Positions 23,069 through 33,893 of a stretch of DNA of 64,000 bases are shown here, in pieces. The stretch is from contig JADFUC010001435.1 in the NCBI GenBank assembly GCA_019722365.1, forward strand, positions 124,001-188,000. The letters run 5' to 3'. The notes under the pieces were generated by a model. It ran no database searches, was not told where the DNA came from, and saw nothing but the letters and a program-made list of their open reading frames with translations. Source of the stretch: Lithospermum erythrorhizon (taxonomy: Eukaryota; Streptophyta; Magnoliopsida; Boraginales; Boraginaceae). The stretch's first letter is position 1. Each line of letters begins with the position of its first letter. Position numbers and translations under genes: made by a program.

Positions 23069-24285
23069 ATGGTCTGCTATTGCTGTAACGAAGAAGACGA
23101 CGATCTCCTCAAACCCTTCACCTCCACCACCACCACCACCGGAGACTACGGCAGCGGAGTGATATCTCCGATGAACTCTCATTTCACAGCCCTAACATGC
23201 GCCGACACGTTGAGGAGCATAATGGAGAAGCTCCCAGTTGCTGACCTGGCACGTGCTTCGTGCGTGTGCAAGATATGGAGAGTGATTGGGTCCGATAAGG
23301 AGATGGTGAAGAGGGCGTTTGGAGCTCCATGGAAGCTTAAGGACGTGTTTGGTAACCCCACTTCTGGAAGCTTCTGGAGAGATTGCTCGCTTTCGAAATT
23401 CGCGATTTCGCATCGGCTTGTTAGGGGGGATTCTGTTGCTAGCTTGGCTGTCAAATACTCTGTACAGGTATTGGGGAAGGGGGATGGGTGTCCCAAAATG
23501 ATTGTCCAGTTTGATTTTTCAATTGTCAAAATTAACTGGCTTTATGATCTTAATTGATATGTATAACTTTGATTTGAAGCGAAGTTATTGTATAGATAGT
23601 GAAGTAAAGTAGGCAATATTTTTGAAATGGAGGGAGTATGAGGGAAATAGTTGTGATATATGGGGGTTCGTCCCATATGATTGTCGAGTTTGATTTTCAA
23701 TTGTTAAAATTTACGGACTTTACGACCTTAGTTGATATGCATAACTATTTTATCGAAGTTGTTGAAGTAAGTAGACAATATTTTTGAAATGGAGTGAATA
23801 CTAGGAATTCGTCAATATTTTTAGCTTCTTTTTTTCAATGATATGAATTACAAATTGAGTTCTTATAGCTTAAATGCATAATTTGACTATCTAAATTAAC
23901 AAACTTTTGTGGTCGTAATTGACACTCGAAACTGACTATGTATTGTTGCATTTGTAGAATGTGAAATTGATAAGATCGTGAAATTGTGAAATGTGAAATT
24001 GATGAAATCGTGAAATGTGAAATTGAGAGTTGAACCGCCATTTCTTATTTGTAGGTTATGGATATAAAACGCTTAAACAACATGATGAGTGATCATGGCA
24101 TATATTCGAGAGACAGGTTGTTGATTCCTGTTAGCAACCCTGACATTCTCCTTGATGGTGCTTGCTACATAGAAGTAGATAGACACGCAAAAAGGGAGGT
24201 GGCAGTGGTGTATCTCGATGGTGGCCCTGATATAGAGCAGCTGAGTAGTATCTTCACTCGCTTAGCTTCGGATCATATATTGTAA
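23069..24285 (+). CDS. F-box protein with LysM domain (At1g55000-like)
   Basis: There are two exons: 23069-23467 (133 codons, ending CAG/GTATTG) and 24055-24285 (after GTAG), joined in phase 0 into 209 residues. Residues 42-84 are an F-box (LTCADTLRSIMEKLPVADLA, then RASCVCKIW), the contact to SKP1 in SCF ubiquitin ligases. Residues 116-161 are a LysM motif (RGDSVASLAVKYSVQ, then VMDIKRLNNMMSDHG and RLLIPVSNP). With no signal peptide, this LysM is intracellular, as in the Arabidopsis F-box/LysM protein At1g55000, which it resembles throughout. The N-terminus starts with a cysteine and acidic patch (MVCYCCNEEDDD). Its substrate is unknown. The 587-bp intron contains a duplicated MITE-like sequence. 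Confidence 0.9.
23475..23815 (+). repeat. Duplicated MITE-like unit in the F-box/LysM intron
   Basis: About 160 bases occur twice in direct order: 23475-23640 and 23660-23815. Both contain GTTTGATTTT-TCAATTGT and end GCAATATTTTTGAAATGGAG or a close variant. GAAATGGAGGGAGTA is a Stowaway-type terminal sequence, so this looks like a MITE duplicated in tandem. Confidence 0.55.
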
Positions 24286-24595
24286 ATCAATCTCCCAAGA
24301 CTTAAATCATTACTATAATCTACTGTGTGATGCTGTCTCAAAATCAACTTGAAAGTTCCAATACAGTAGTGGAAATTTGTTTAGTAATGTTTGATGTACT
24401 GAAATAAAAATCTGTATTACATCTTGCATGAAATTGTAAACATGCTACAAATACCAGAGTTTATGTAATAAATCCAAATATTCATGACTCAGATACATAA
24501 GCAAATTAACCTGGTGTTGTCACAATGAGAACACCATTAGCAACAATGGATTAAAAATAATTGTTGTGCAAAGCATTCATGTCCTCCGAGGTTGA

Positions 24596-26926
24596 TCATC
24601 TCACTGGTATTGCTATGGTCTTCCCAAGTACAAACATAACAAACGAAAGCTCAATGAAGAAGATGGTGTTAACCAGAACTCGATCAAACAACCATCCGAA
24701 AATGGTAAATCCACCAGTGTTGGACTGTACATAAGCAACTGAAACAATGAGAAGTTCATAAATTAATCTTCTGCCCGGAAGATAGTGTTGATGTTGATGC
24801 AATAATGGCATTATTAATCAGCAGGAAAACTGAAAAGGAAAACCTCCATACCACCTTGTTCAATATTTAATAAATATATGGAGCAAAAAAGTTGAAGCAA
24901 TTTGGTACTCACCAAAGGCTTGCCTCTTGTGATATGTTGACATAACAGAAGTAATTTGAGTATGATTAATTGTTGGGTAAGCCTGATTATCGAATGACTC
25001 CAAGTCACTTTCTGAACAACTTGCAAAAGATGATCCCATTGGATTTGCATCATTCAATATCCCACTGTTGTTAGCGGAAAAAGATAGAGGAGCATCTCCA
25101 GAGTTGCAAGTCACAAGGGCATGCCATCTACTAGCCACTGATCCCAGGCCTTGAGCTCTGTGTGATAGTTTTGCAGCAGCGGATAGGCAGAATACTAGAC
25201 CAACTATCTGGACAATAGTCAAGACCTATATAAAGGGACCAAAGAGTAACATTATCATCATTACTCTACAGAACCATATCATGAAAGCAGTATTGTGAGA
25301 ACTGCAAATGTGGAAGAAAAGGGCACGGTTTTAAATAGAAAAAGTATTAGGTGGTCCCCTATTTAATTACTACTCTTACTCCTAGAACTTATTTCCAACC
25401 CTCCTTAATTTAGAGTGATACCGTATCTTGCCCTGAACTGTTTGCCAACTTTAAGAATGAGCAATCAACAGGGTTAATAGGAAAACTATTGACATTTTAA
25501 CCATATCCATTGAAACTGATACAAACGTGGGAACTGCAGTAGTGGAGAAATAATCGGAAAATCTGCGCTTCATCTTCAGATAAGTGAATTTGTCAGTCGC
25601 GATGTGTTCTTTCAATATAAACTGAAACATCTAAATCCTTTCTCCAAAGAGTTCTTCATTAGTTTTCAAAGAGCAATCTTCAGTAACAAACAAACAGTGA
25701 ACCAGGAACCCAGGAAACGGTAGAATATCTGAAACATCAGCAGTTATAGTCATGCCTTCTGTCCTATGTGCACAACGCCACAACCTCACTCAATGGTTGA
25801 CTAAGAGAAAAGTAACTGAAACCTCAATGCTAAGCAATTTAAGAGGATATTGGCATGGAAAAAATAGGTCTACTTGAGCTTACCATCATAATTGTACAAA
25901 AACATATTCAGCAACTACAACTAGTTTCTTCAAAGAGTCAACCTTTTTCCAATTCTTCCAATTGAGCAATTCATTGACTTAGGTGATACTAGGAAACTAA
26001 AAACTACACTTGTTTCCCTTACCAATTACCTCCTTAAACATTTAATAAAACTAAAAGAAATAACTTTCAAAACCGAATAATCAAAGATCACACTAAGCAA
26101 TAAGCATTACAAACTAGATTGCAAAATGCTTGAACTAGAAACCTCAACTATTGATTATTGAATCTTTACTGTAACAACTAGTAAATCTAACAAACATCAT
26201 AAATTTAATCAACCCCATAAAAACACAAAATCGAATACTACCTCCATCACAAAAAAAAAGATAATAAACTTTAATTTCCAGTTATCAAAATTAACAAAGT
26301 CTGTAGCTTTAATTGACACACATAGCTATGTAGATCAAAACTATCACGTTAATAGTAAAGTATACATATTTTCTATCAAATCTAGTGAAAAAAATAAAAC
26401 TATACAACGTACAATCTTTAAAAAAAAATGAGCAACTAGTACAACAAAAACATAAAAAATTGGATTTTTTTTAACCCCTTACCTTAATCCTCTGCATATA
26501 TTGTTCACGAAACTGAGAAACATAACCATGATGCCTATCAACAAACAACAACTTCCTCAACCCATATTTTCTGAGATTATGAGAGATACAAACAAGTGAT
26601 ATAGCAGCAGAAATTGCTTGAAAAACAGCAACTTGTAAGTCAAACGTTTGGATCTCAAACTTCTCACAATGAGAACAATGCAAGAAATTGGCTCTGAGTA
26701 CAGGTAAAGCTATAGCTAGTGAAATAAACACGACCCATGATAGCAAAGTAGTGAAAATGGAGATTTGAAAAAACCCAAAAAAATTTAGGACAGTTTCGAG
26801 GATGTTTAAGGGTTGTTCTAGTACGACGTCGTTTTGGGGTTGTACGAGGTTGTGCTTACTGTCTTGGTCGTCTATGAGAGGAGCTTGAGGAGTGGACATT
26901 GGAAGTGGACAACTATTTTGGGACAT
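24596..26926 (-). CDS. DUF3537 multi-pass membrane protein, middle exons decayed
   Basis: Exon 1 is 26926-26483 (148 codons), with membrane segments and RKYGLRKLLFVDRHHGYVSQ. A late exon is 25225-24913 (IVQIVGLVFCLSAAAKLSHR, then STYHKRQAF), and the last is 24738-24596 (GGFTIFGWLFDR, ending KTIAIPVR). Splice sites are good and phases agree. The family normally has about 140 more residues in the middle. That part is visible only as worn pieces between about 25960 and 25390 on the minus strand, for example LDVSVYIE followed by stops and shifts. Exon 1 ends in phase 0 and the late exon starts in phase 0, so skipping the middle would still give an open frame of 299 residues. DUF3537 proteins are membrane proteins of unknown biochemical role, sometimes labelled ion-channel-like. 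This gene is either a pseudogene or codes for a shortened form. Confidence 0.7.
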
Positions 26927-27430
26927 AAAATGAGTTTTTTGGTCAAGAAATGAGAGCTTTTGAGCTTTTATTACAGTATAGGATGTGAAAGATGAGATGT
27001 TGAAAAGGGAAAACTATTTTGGGACGACAATAAAGGAGAGAGTTTTTTGTAAGAAAAGGACAGGTTTTGAAACTCAAGAGTGTGGAATGTGAAAGAGGTG
27101 ATATTGAAAAGGAGTTGAAAAGTGACAACTATTTTGGGACAAAAAGGAGAGTTTTTGGGTTAAAAAATGAGAGCTTTTGAGTTTTACAATGTGGAAGAGG
27201 ATATATTGAAAAAGTGACAACAATTTTGGGACGAAAAGAGTAGGACTAAAAGTTGATCAATGAAATGACTATTTTGCCCCTACTAAAACTTCCTCACCAC
27301 TACGATTACAAATAAGGGGGTTAAAATAGTAATTTCAAATGGAGAGTTTTAGAGTGAAAAAATAAGAGCTTTTGAATTTTAGTTATAGTGTGGAATGTGA
27401 AAGAGGAGACATTGGAAGGAGACAAGAAGT
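26910..27430 (-). repeat. About 100-bp tandem repeats spanning the DUF3537 start codon
   Basis: Units recur near 26910, 27005, 27125 and 27205, and a more worn one lies at 27335-27425. Each carries GACAACTATTTTGGGAC (or one change), GAGAGTTTTTTGG, and GAGCTTTTGAG with a following GTGGAATGTGAAAGAGG. The first unit includes the codons of MSQNSC, so the coding start is itself repeat sequence. Confidence 0.75.
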
Positions 27431-27489
27431 TGGGCGAGTATTGTGGATTTGTGGTATGGGATAGATTAGTTTTCTGACACGAATAAAAG

Positions 27490-27715
27490 GTGTTCAAATG
27501 TTATTGGCAGATGCATTAATGCACATACATGAACAAATTAGTGTAGATATAAGAATCAAATATCGCTCTGCTCCTGTACAGCTGTTTGCCACTCAAATAA
27601 GCCTGCAGACTTCACAAGCAGCTCTGCCTGAGGTGGGCACATCCCGATTTATCCTCCTCTCTCGTTGGTTTATGACCAGCAGTGCGCCTAAAATGCCATG
27701 AGCATCATTTTTTTT
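27490..27715. other. Unassigned segment with more balanced base composition
   Basis: Within AT-rich sequence, about 220 bases have near-even composition and are open on the plus strand (from 27498) and largely open on the minus strand. They are followed by T8 at 27709. I recognise neither a protein nor an RNA. Possibilities are a captured exon or an unknown Pol III transcript. Confidence 0.3.
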
Positions 27716-28857
27716 AAGAATCAAATATTGCAATATCTAAAATTTCGCATATAGCATTATTACGGAAAGTTTCCCAAAGAGGCCAATATGTCTTGCCCAT
27801 CGCTCGTTTTTATAAGTAATTTGAAATAAAAAATTGGACTAGAAACATAAGTAAAAGGGAACGGAGTTAATAATACTTTGACCAACTAAAACACATTACT
27901 TAATTTACTTTCTATGTAACTCCAACCTCATGGACAAAATGTCATAGATCCTTAATATTGTTCAACAAATGATGATATACCTTCGTAAAGAATGTAATTA
28001 TGTTTAGATTCTTATAATTATATTAATATTTCACATTATATGTAATTAATAATTTATATTTTTAGTGTAAAAAAGAAATTGATATATTCAATTAAATTTT
28101 GAAGTTTGAAATAATGTATTGATCGTATTTTGTTTTAAAAATAAGTTGAGTATTTATTGATTGGATTCTAGATATGGTAAATGAGATTTTGTTGTGGCTG
28201 GGCTAGTTCATACATGGTTAACCAGACTTGGACTGCGTTCAGCCTAACCCACCTAATTGCTGATAGAAAGTTTTGGACAAGAATTAATATTGTCAAGAAG
28301 ATTGGGTTTAAATTTTATTCACTCACCAGTTACAAATCCTTTTTGATAAAATTTGTCTGCAACGGATTATTTTCGGCCTAATTCGATCACAGATAAGATG
28401 AGAAGAATTACATTCAAGTATAAAGTATTCAAGCCAATTATCTACCCAAAAAAAAATATTATTCAAGTCAATTTAGTACTATATTTTGAATTTTGATGGT
28501 CCAGTCGTATTTGCAATTTTTAACGAAAGTTATCGATGTTAGTTAACATTATTATCACAATCGTATTGGCAACTCTTAACTTTAACGTGAATTGATTAAT
28601 TAGTTTGGTGTCTAGAGTCTAGAATTGTCTGCATGAATTCAGTAACCAAAAATAGGTACTACACCTAATAACACCACTATTGTACATTAATTTCAACTCT
28701 AATAATCTTTTAACGATTGATAAACCTCATACAGTCGGTCATATTCCGTATTCAATGAACAATAAAATAATTTTACGGTCTTTCGCACTAGAGTTTATAC
28801 TCCGTATATATTTTTGTAATGGTTCCGAAAATTAATTTATTCCAAATATAAAAAATA
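27716..28857. other. AT-rich intergenic, nothing recognised
   Basis: No gene-like frame and no recognisable repeat. Short GC-richer text around 28185-28260 (GGCTGGGCTAGTTCATAC) may be a transposon remnant. Confidence 0.4.
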
Positions 28858-29205
28858 GGCTAATTAGTCATTTATCCCTTTCAACTACGCTTTTTATTTT
28901 CACTCCGCTTCATAAACCATGCAATCTTTTCTGCACTCGGCCCCTCAGATTTTCTATCTTTCTGCAGAGTGCCCCCCATACTTTCCATCTTTTCTCGACC
29001 GTCTCTCATTCCATTTTTCACATTTAAAATTCATTTTTTCAGCTAATTATAATATTTTACATAATTACAATAAAACTCCACCACTTTATTTTTTGACACA
29101 CCCTACCAACATTCCTCCTTAACTTTACTAACCAAAATGTTTTCTGACACGCCTCATCCTACCCTTTACCCCACCCCCTCCTCCTCAACTTTTCCCTCAA
29201 AAGAA
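28858..29205. mobile_element. Second copy of the GGYTAATTA MITE, inverted and 3' worn
   Basis: It starts GGCTAATTAGTCATTTATCC and continues ACTACGCTTTTTATTTTCACT. The interior CATCTTTTCTCGACCGTCTC and CACATTTAAAATTCATTTTT match the complement of 22530-22600. The far end has no clean inverted repeat. The plus-strand frame at 28919-29122 is just this element. Confidence 0.55.
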
Positions 29206-29388
29206 AAATGGTGTGGGTTTTATTGATATACACCAATCATTAAATCAAGTATATATATTCTTTACTCAAGCGGTTGTCGGGATAAATTTTTGCTTAAATG
29301 AAACTTCAGTAGTTAAATAAACATAAGTGGTATACGCTCAGGTCATGATCCGTGCTTAAGGAAGTTCATCTTTAAGGTGCTTATAGTG

Positions 29389-29620
29389 TATATATGTATA
29401 CTCAAATAATTATATTTTGAGTACACTTATACTCTAAAAACTGTTAAAACACTTTTACACTATATACATAAGCTTTTTAGAGTATATGTATATTTAAATA
29501 ATTATATTTTGAATACACTTATATTCTAAAAATTGTTAAATAATTTTACACCTATATATATAATCTTTTCCAGAGTATATATGTGTATTTAAATAGTTAT
29601 ATTTTGAGTAACCATGTAAC
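29389..29620. repeat. 93-bp tandem repeat, 2.5 copies
   Basis: The unit beginning GTATATATGTATACTCAAAT starts at 29389, 29482 and 29575, an exact 93-base step. Each has TTATATTTTGAGTACACTTA or a close variant. It is AT-rich and non-coding. Confidence 0.75.
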
Positions 29621-30384
29621 TTAAGCAGCTTAAGCAGGTAATAATTTAAGCTTAGTCCGTGTATCCATACGTCTAGATATTTGAAAATTTTCAATAGAAT
29701 ATTGATTGAAACATATGTTTGTGATATAATCAATAATATTCATTCAATAATATTGAAATTAAACAGATAGTCATGTGATCCAATTACATTTGGTTTAACA
29801 TTCAGATTAAAAGTCAATAATTGTTTTCTGAAAAATTAAATTCCGGAACATAAGAAATTTTCTACAATTTCGTTAGAGTAGGTGGAAGGTTTACGATTCT
29901 TAGCATGTATGGTAGTAGCAATGTGGCATACTTATCAGTAGATGTTTGGCAAAACGTACCCTATCCTAGTTGAATTTAATCTATGTATTGTCATTGGTAA
30001 ACTTATTAGGTACGTTGCATGAGAAATTGAGAATGCACCAATAAATTCATTTATCTAGTCATTCTTTGGAATTGAATGTTCGCATCTACTACTCAGATGA
30101 AGACTTTAATGTTCTCATATCTAGACTAATGGTACTAACAAGTGCTGGCCATATTGTACTTTCTGCTTTTGGGCCAATGGCACAGAGCTAAAGAATTCAT
30201 TCCCTAAATAGTGCATACCGTGGCGCGAATTCTACCCTAATTTAACCGCGTCGCTATAATTTAATTGTTTCATGTATTTTGGGGGTCAAAATTTAATTTT
30301 TAAAGAGTTTTGCGTATTATAAGCTTGTAAAGTTGGCTAGTTAGTGTATAAGGATTCTCATTTGTCCCTATCATTTATTAATTG
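29621..30384. other. AT-rich intergenic, nothing recognised
   Basis: No frames, repeats or motifs that I can support. Confidence 0.4.
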
Positions 30385-31175
30385 TTTTAATTTGTAGAGT
30401 TTGTCATTCTAGATTAAAGATTTTAAGCAGTAGCAGACAGTTCAATATTTTAAGATACTAATAAATATTTTTATATATTAACTTTGAGTAAAATTAATAT
30501 GGGTTTTATTATGTTTATTATCTTCTAAGTATTTATTATAAAATATCTAACAATTTTTTTTTACTATACATTAAATATATCAATCATATATATATAAATA
30601 AATTAAAAAAGTACATTACATAATACTCCCTCCATTTTTTATAGTTGCCGTTTTAGCAAAAAAAATTGTTTTTTTATAGTTGTCATTTTAGCATAATAAA
30701 TAATATTTTTACATTTTCAATGTACTTTTTGACTACTTCTTCTCTTGAAATAAACAACCAACCAATCATATTATTTTAATTGATTGTCACTCTACATTTT
30801 CAATGGACTTTTTGACTATTTTTTCATTTTCTTAATCTATGTGCAAAGTGTTAAAACGACAACTAGAGATATTTTTAATGTACAGTAAAAAAAAAATATT
30901 TTTCTCAATCTATGTTCTTAATCAATGCACTATTTGTTTATATATATATGATTGATATATTTAATGTATAGTAAAAAAATTATTGAATATTTTATAATAA
31001 ATATAGAGGATAATAAACTTATAATAAAATATATTAATTTTACTCAAAGTTAATATATAAAAATATTTTAAAATAATATTATATTAATTATCTTAAAATA
31101 TTTAATTTTAATATATACCTTAAAATCTTAATCTAGAGATATTTTTCAAATATTACAAATTAAAGTAATTAATAT
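30385..31175. mobile_element. Palindromic (foldback) element, about 0.8 kb
   Basis: The left arm (about 30385-30605) is the reverse complement of the right arm (about 30940-31175). Shared words include TATTAACTTTGAGTAAAATT, CTATACATTAAATATATCAA and CTAGATTAAGATTTTA-like ends. The centre (30626-30900) is a separate Stowaway-like MITE. No coding capacity. Confidence 0.7.
30626..30900. mobile_element. Stowaway-like MITE in the centre of the palindrome
   Basis: It starts ACTCCCTCCATTTTTTATAG with TTGCCGTTTTAGC, the typical Stowaway end. The other end reads TTAAAACGACAACTAGAG, which inverts to the same motif. It lies between the arms of the 30385-31175 palindrome. Confidence 0.6.
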
Positions 31176-32276
31176 TAAAGCGGCACTCAAACGTAGATCC
31201 ATTTCACCAATGCGATCATTTCTGCAACTTTACAACTTATAAAACACAAAACAATACTCAAAACTCTTAAAAATTGAAATTTAACTCCAAAAATGGACAC
31301 CAATCGCCGAAGAACGTTAAATTTTCACGGAAACGTTAAATTAGGGACTAAATGCGCACACGGTGTACACTATCTAGAGTCTAGGACCATTATCGCTACC
31401 GCCACAATTAATCGGCATTTAAATATAACTCAATTATTGCACTTACTGAAACTATTGCTGCAATTGACTCTCTCATATCTATATCAACTAATACATCATA
31501 CAGTATGTTGAATACTAATCAATGACTAGGACGAGAAAAAATGAATGTAAAGTTGGATCAAAACTCCAATTTGCACACGGCATGTCAAAATCGATTGGAC
31601 CACTCTTAGCAATTGAATCAATAAATTAATTAAAGGTGCAAGATAAGAATATATAGTTCGTTGAAGTTATAATAGATTGATTTGTTTTTCTTTTAATGTT
31701 ATCAGGAAAAGCAAATGCATTGTAACGTGCAAATTAGGAGTGATTGTAAGTTGTAACGTGCAATTAGGAGTGAGTTTAGCTCGAGCTTAAGAAATTTAGT
31801 TCATTTTGGTGAATAATTCTAGCTAAGAATAATATGTAGTTCCTATGAGGTGTATTGATGTGAGTGGATGGAGAATGAGACATAAAAAAATATGTTTGAT
31901 GTAATATCTATAAAAAATTGAGCTCAAAACATAACCGATCTAACATTCAAAATTAAAAATCTTTTAAGAAAGTGAAAAAGTATTTTGTGTTTCTTCTTCG
32001 AGTAGTTACATATATTAGCCAAACACGCATCATCAAGCAATGTATCTGATCATGGAAAAATTCTTCAAATTCACCACAAGCATGATAATGTAGTGGAATG
32101 CTATTAGTCCATTCACATAAGGATATATCACATTATCAAATGTCGCAACTATCTTTTACATTCCACAATTTGAGATATTTCCTAAAACAATTCACTTTGA
32201 TTTTTCCTCTATATATTTAGTGTCCAAATAAAGCAAATCTAAGTATTTATAGATGCAACAAAACTGTTAAGGTAAT
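31176..32276. other. Intergenic, nothing recognised
   Basis: It includes a 72-codon plus-strand frame (31293-31511) with no family signature and no splice or promoter context. I do not call it a gene. Confidence 0.4.
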
Positions 32277-33725
32277 AAATATTTCCATCTCAATTTAATT
32301 GATCATCTATCAAACCTTCGTTTACGGCAATCATCGCTTAATTTTCAATCTAAACTTTTATATTGGAATTAAAAATTGTATCTTAATATTCTGATTTTCA
32401 TTGGTTAATATTTTTCTCTCTCATTGAAAATTATAAATCAATTATTATCTTAATACTAGGGATGTTTTCGGTTCGGTTCTGTCGGTTTTTTCTGATTTTT
32501 TTTTGTGTGAAACCGACTCTATCGGTTTTCTAAATACACAAACCATTTCGGTTCAAAATTAATTCGTTTGATCGGTTCGGTTAAGGTCGGTTTTCATGCG
32601 GTTTCGGTTCGGTTCGGTCGGTTTTTCGGTTTTATTAACAACAATATAATATAAAAGGTTCATGATTTCAAATTAGAATAAAATATACATAAATTTCAAC
32701 CACATACACCAATACATGACATAATTGTAGATAGTCGTTTCAAACAGAATGTTTACTAGCATATTACTAATAGACTATTCAAATACATGCACAATAATGT
32801 CGACGACCAATAGTCCTACATGACATCCGACTCAAACTCCACAAGGATGTCTTGAGTTCTAATTTCTAGAACTTACTCTAACCTGTGATTTTATTATTCA
32901 GAGCACTCATTCTAACCGCCTTTATTAGAAATTTTTATATTCGGAATTTTTACTACCATGTAATCGTACTTTCATCGTTAATTTACAAAAATACATGTAC
33001 AATAATGATATAGATCCAAAAACACATTAGTGTAGTTTATTAGGTATTGTGCTGTTTCAGACAAGAATAAGATTTTCTGACTTCTTTGGACCACAACTTT
33101 TGACTTTGGACTTTATTTGGACTTTGAACTTTACATTATTAGGTACATTTTAGTTAATACGTACCATTTTCTCTCAAAAAAATTTAGTAATGTCAATTAT
33201 AGTTAATCTGTACCAATTTATTTAACGAATTTTGGTACACATTCTAATTAATTGCATAGAATAATTTTGATACTCTTTTTTTGAATTTTTCAATTATACC
33301 ATTAAATGATACATTTTAATGACATGTACTCATTTTTACATCAAATTATGTACCTATGGTGATTAATGAACATTAATTGCCATTATCATTAATGAACCGT
33401 AACCATTCTCATTAAAAGTAGTATAATAATTTTTTAAACTTAAAATTTAAATGAAAAATTTAAAAATGTCATAAATATAAATATTTTAAACAAAGTATAT
33501 ATATAATCTGGCTCACTGGTCATTGCCCGGTTTATGCTAAACCGAAACCCATAAATTTTTGTCGGTATGATTTTTTTACCATTTCGTTCGTTTCATTTTT
33601 TCAACCAAATAAAAATCTGGGTTTTGTCGGCTGCTTTTTTCGGTTTGAACCGAACCGAAAATATCCCTACTTAATACAATACTTTTGAGCTACATGATCA
33701 ATTAAATTGAGATGGATGGAATATT
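32277..33725. mobile_element. Stowaway-like MITE split by a hAT insertion
   Basis: The left end reads ATTTCCATCTCAATTTAATT with GATCATC. The right end inverts to TTCCATCCATCTCAATTTAA with TTGATCATG. Removing the hAT element between 32457 and 33669 (and one copy of its duplication) leaves about 230 bp, the usual size for a Stowaway element. Confidence 0.65.
32457..33669. mobile_element. Non-autonomous hAT element with perfect 8-bp target duplication
   Basis: The left end is TAGGGATGTTTTCGGTTCGG; the right end inverts to TAGGGATATTTTCGGTTCGG. It is flanked on both sides by CTTAATAC (32449-32456 and 33670-33677), the 8-bp duplication of hAT elements. Subterminal CGGTTCGG repeats fill both ends and the core is AT-rich and non-coding. 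It is 1213 bp long. Confidence 0.92.
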
Positions 33726-33865
33726 ATACTAAATTAAATATTGTACGGAGAATAAGATTAGTAGTTTATTAGCGTAGGCATTTGTTATACACCTGTCTCA
33801 AATTCTTTATACCCCGGTCTAAAATCTATCGAAAAGTAGACAAATATAGCCTCTATTTATTTTAA

Positions 33866-33893
33866 CTAGCAAAGGAGACGTGCGATGCACGTC
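33866..33893 (-). mobile_element. Helitron-type 3' end
   Basis: On the minus strand a perfect 7-bp hairpin (GACGTGC, loop ATC, GCACGTC) is followed after 7 bases by CTAG and then T. That is the canonical Helitron 3' terminus inserted before T. The element would extend rightward on the plus strand; I could not find its 5' TC end or any Rep/helicase code. Confidence 0.55.

Noticed and set aside
23179..23529. 116-codon minus-strand frame
   Set aside because: Shadow of F-box/LysM exon 1.
31293..31511. 72-codon plus-strand frame considered as a small gene
   Set aside because: No recognisable domain, no paralogue in the window and no convincing promoter; possible only by chance openness.
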